In this document: positions 43,157-45,092 of the stretch, in pieces
Numbering within the stretch: the first letter of the stretch is position 1
How the letters are laid out: every line of letters starts with the position of its first letter
NCBI GenBank assembly: GCA_012744395.1
Contig: JAAYCB010000452.1
Coordinates: 1 to 45,092 of the forward strand
Reading direction: 5' to 3'
Source: Pirellulaceae bacterium
GTDB lineage: Bacteria; Planctomycetota; Planctomycetia; Pirellulales; Thermoguttaceae
Length of the DNA stretch: 45,092 nt
Translations under genes and position numbers: made by a program
The notes under the pieces: generated by a model
The model's database searches: none
What the model was told of the DNA's origin: nothing
What the model saw: only the letters and a program-made list of their open reading frames with translations

Positions 43157-43795
43157 GTGGACTGTTCCCTCACCGTTCTGCTCCCTGTCGAAGATGTCCA
43201 GGCCGACCTGGCCGCGAGCGTCGTCCGGCTTCTGGAAGTGCTTTCCGAGCTGACGGATCGCCTGGAAATCATCATCGTCGACGACGGCTCGACCGACGCG
43301 ACGATCGAAGTGGCCGACGAGCTGGCCAGCCGGTATCCGCAAGTTCGCGCGATTCGCAATACGACTTCCCATGGCCGCGCGCGTGCGATCCAGCGGGGAA
43401 TCGACTCGGCCCGCGGCGACGTGATTCTGCTGATCGACGACGACTGTTGCCTGCCGGTGGATGAGGTCGGTCTCTTGTGGCGCGCAGCCCAAGAGCACGA
43501 AATCGTGCTCGGCCGGCTTGCGCGGCAGACGGCCAGCGATTCGACCCGTTTGCGGCGATTGGACCGCGCCGCGGAGGGCGGCTACCAGATGCTCAGCCGC
43601 CGCGCTGCTTGCCACCTTCGGAATTGTGTCGGCCACCAGGCGACGCTTCGCGCGGAGCTGGCCCGCACCAGCGCCCGGTGGCACGAGATCGAGGTCGGCC
43701 CGCGATCCTCCTGCAACCGCACGCTCGCGCTGGACTGCCGTCCCAGCCGCCCGAACTATCTGCGCGCGATCCGCCAGCTCGCGCTCGGCGAGTAA
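43157..43795 (+). CDS. family 2 glycosyltransferase
   Basis: This 212-residue GT-A-fold protein has IIIVDDGSTDATI (nucleotide-binding Asp42, Asp43) and the DxD motif VILLIDDDCCLP (Asp94-Asp96). The GTG at 43157 is chosen because AAGGA lies 6 nt upstream; an in-frame TTG at 43040 would add a Lys/Arg-rich segment without support. It is short for a processive GT2 and lacks membrane helices, as expected for a soluble single-transfer enzyme. The Arg-rich C-terminal half (about 115-180) is unusual. Its acceptor is unknown. Confidence 0.85.
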   Translation: MDCSLTVLLPVEDVQADLAASVVRLLEVLSELTDRLEIIIVDDGSTDATIEVADELASRYPQVRAIRNTTSHGRARAIQRGIDSARGDVILLIDDDCCLPVDEVGLLWRAAQEHEIVLGRLARQTASDSTRLRRLDRAAEGGYQMLSRRAACHLRNCVGHQATLRAELARTSARWHEIEVGPRSSCNRTLALDCRPSRPNYLRAIRQLALGE

Positions 43796-44224
43796 CACAA
43801 GGCGCCCCCCCCGACTAGGTGAGTGCGTATTGGGGCTCGACCTCGTTCTCCCGCTCCCGCTTGGGACCGGGCAGCGCGGAGGAGTCTTCTCGCCGACCCT
43901 TGTATACGGCTCCGCGTTTGGGTACTATTTAGTTGAGCAGGTCGCCGGCCGCCGTTCGGCTGATTCTCATCTGATGGCTGGATGACCTCTCCTTAGTCAG
44001 TTTGGGCGCAATCCGAAACGGAACAGATCACCTATCGCAACGTCACAACACTTGGGTCTTTTCAGACAGAAGGCTCTCTCGGGGGTGGGTGACGCAGCGT
44101 GCTTGCAGAGCGCACTCGGCATGCGGCTGAGTGTCTGTGCAGGCGAGTCGATCCTACGGAACTGGCGGCCGGTCGATCCTCGGTTCGGCCCGCTCGCTCG
44201 CCGTGAGTTGAGGAGGCACCTGTC
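43796..44224. other. 429-bp leader and promoter region of the XRE-type gene
   Basis: No protein gene is supported. A promoter at 43900-43928 would give a leader of about 290 nt, long enough for a structured RNA. The leader is AT-richer than its surroundings around 43985-44060. GAGGAGG at 44210-44216 is the ribosome site of the next gene. Confidence 0.5.
43900..43928 (+). promoter_or_regulatory. candidate promoter for the XRE-type regulator
   Basis: TTGTAT (43900-43905), 17-nt spacer, TACTAT (43923-43928). Spacing is ideal and hexamer matches are moderate. Confidence 0.4.
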
Positions 44225-44755
44225 ATGAGTCTTGCAGAATTGAGTGTCGATCGCGCAGACATCGTTGCTGCTCCCAACGTGGGCGTCCGCAGACCCAGCC
44301 GTGCGCTGCATCGGCTTGCCGAGGTGCGGCGGATTCAGGGATTGTCGCAGCGGACGGTCGCCCGCCGGTTGCGGCTCGACATGGCCAGTGTCAAGCAGAT
44401 GGAGCGGGAGGATACGGACCTTCCGCTCAGCGCGCTCTACGAGTGGCAGAAGGCCCTCGATGTGCCGGTCGGCGAGCTGCTTGTCGAGCCGGACGAGCCG
44501 CTCTCCACCCCCGTGATGAAGAGGGCGCAGCTTGTCAGGCTGATGAAGACCGCGATGGCAATCAAGGAGCGGAGTGGCCAACCGGCCATCCAACGGTTGG
44601 CGGAAGTGCTCGTCAACCAGTTGATCGAGATCATGCCCGAACTGGCCCAGGTGACACCGTGGCACGCCGTGGGCAACCGCAGGAGCCAGTCGGAGTTGGG
44701 TCAGGCCGCAATCCGGCAAATCTCCGACCGGATGCTTGAAGAACTGGCCGATTAA
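44225..44755 (+). CDS. XRE-type helix-turn-helix protein
   Basis: This 176-residue protein has an N-terminal tail of about 28 residues, an XRE/HTH_3 DNA-binding domain (about 29-88, EVRRIQGLSQRTVARRLRLD ... KQMEREDTDLPLSALYEWQKAL) and a helical C-terminal part (about 95-170) that may dimerise. The core matches lambda-repressor-like folds. It has a strong Shine-Dalgarno GAGGAGG and lies after a long leader. A hairpin follows the stop. Its targets are unknown; no phage or toxin partner is adjacent, so a housekeeping regulator is more likely than an antitoxin. Confidence 0.88.
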   Translation: MSLAELSVDRADIVAAPNVGVRRPSRALHRLAEVRRIQGLSQRTVARRLRLDMASVKQMEREDTDLPLSALYEWQKALDVPVGELLVEPDEPLSTPVMKRAQLVRLMKTAMAIKERSGQPAIQRLAEVLVNQLIEIMPELAQVTPWHAVGNRRSQSELGQAAIRQISDRMLEELAD

Positions 44756-44777
44756 CCCTTGCCGGCACGGGCAAGGG
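44756..44777. terminator. hairpin immediately after the XRE-type gene
   Basis: CCCTTGCC (44756-44763), loop GGCACG and GGCAAGGG (44770-44777) form a perfect 8-bp stem directly after the TAA. No U-tract follows. It lies between convergent genes and could end both transcripts. Confidence 0.5.
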
Positions 44778-44828
44778 CCGGAATCGGTGGCGATCTTCCG
44801 GCTCGCGCAGATATCGGCCGGGAAGGAT

Positions 44829-45092
44829 CTATGGTTGGTCGCCGCCGCCAGCCGGCGCCGCTCCGCCGAACGGGTCCTGAACGCCGCCGGCCGGAGCTGT
44901 CCCGCCGAACGGGTCCTGAGCGCCGCCAGCCGGAGCTGCCCCGCCGAACGGGTCCTGAGCGCCGCCAGCCGGAGCTGCCCCGCCGAACGGGTCCTGAGCG
45001 CCGCCGGCCGGAGCTGCCCCGCCGAACGGGTCCTGAGCGCCGCCGGCCGGAGCTGCCCCGCCGAACGGGTCCTGAGCGCCGCCGGCCGGAGC
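44829..45092 (-). CDS. C-terminal end of a 13-residue-repeat protein, 5' end missing
   Basis: On the minus strand a frame enters from the right edge and ends at TAG (44831-44829) after 87 visible codons. It encodes six copies of QDPFGG within the unit AQDPFGGAAPAGG and closes with GGGDQP. The DPF-type repeats are disordered and could bind adaptor domains or serve as a surface or linker segment; nothing more can be said without the rest of the gene. It is convergent with the XRE-type gene. A protein is more likely than a non-coding repeat because the unit is a multiple of three and the frame stays open. Confidence 0.7.
   Translation of the reverse strand, partial: APAGGAQDPFGGAAPAGGAQDPFGGAAPAGGAQDPFGGAAPAGGAQDPFGGAAPAGGAQDPFGGTAPAGGVQDPFGGAAPAGGGDQP
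44853..45092. repeat. 39-bp tandem repeat array, six units to window edge
   Basis: The marker CCGAACGGGTCCTGA recurs at 44866, 44905, 44944, 44983, 45022 and 45061, exactly 39 bp apart. The right-hand units are nearly identical (differences such as GCCAGC versus GCCGGC), and the leftmost unit, nearest the gene stop, is the most degenerate. The array continues beyond the window. Confidence 0.92.

Noticed and set aside
44225-44755. XRE protein as antitoxin of a toxin-antitoxin pair
   Set aside because: No small toxin gene lies on either side; neighbours are a glycosyltransferase and a convergent repeat protein.

Overview
The window is about 45 kb of GC-rich DNA (roughly two-thirds G+C by eye) from a bacterium that most resembles a planctomycete, probably of the Pirellulales type. 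The evidence is the gene mix: secreted SdrD_B, DUF11 and FG-GAP-like repeat proteins, lipoprotein SUMF1-domain proteins, secreted CAZymes, an AEP-TOTE primase-helicase-nuclease, a planctomycete-style GyrA with an acidic tail insertion, and many proteins with signal peptides. No rRNA, tRNA, CRISPR array or intact insertion sequence was recognised. Nothing was run; every family call is from reading motifs.

Layout. 1-2480: 3' part of a large surface protein (SdrD_B repeats plus calcium-type D-rich repeats), convergent with an MscK-like mechanosensitive channel (2493-6023, minus) that has a good sigma70-type promoter. 6257-11954: a tight plus-strand operon of a TolB-like propeller protein, a lipoprotein that fuses a SUMF1 domain to a zinc histone-deacetylase-like domain, an MBOAT O-acyltransferase and an SGNH-type partner. 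This looks like an envelope acylation/deacylation module. 12054-14905: an unknown secreted protein and a second, unfused SUMF1 lipoprotein. 14906-15543 is gene-free and holds a 103-bp segment bounded by 11-bp inverted repeats.

15544-19118: an M48 peptidase followed by three consecutive AIM24-family genes, the last with a zinc ribbon. 19153-24991: a secreted propeller-like protein (minus), a DUF11 repeat protein, a DNase I-fold protein that has lost several catalytic residues, and a small SpoT-like HD hydrolase. 25144-33441: an NRAMP-like transporter without the hallmark metal-binding motifs, then a carbohydrate locus with a GH31 enzyme, a truncated SdrD_B gene whose stop overlaps the next start, a GH106-like glycosidase and an alpha/beta-hydrolase.

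33745-36591 is a single-gene conflict-type enzyme: zinc cluster, AEP primase, SF2 helicase and DUF559/Vsr-like nuclease in one chain. It sits directly upstream of gyrA (own promoter), which is followed one base later by cysK. The minus-strand set hisI-hisG-ridA-HEAT faces cysK. The window ends with a GT2 glycosyltransferase, an XRE-type regulator after a long leader, and the 3' end of a minus-strand gene made of 39-bp repeats (13-residue unit AQDPFGGAAPAGG). The strongest candidates for new biology are the SUMF1-deacetylase fusion within an acyltransferase operon, the solitary TOTE-like gene, and the M48 plus triple-AIM24 cassette.
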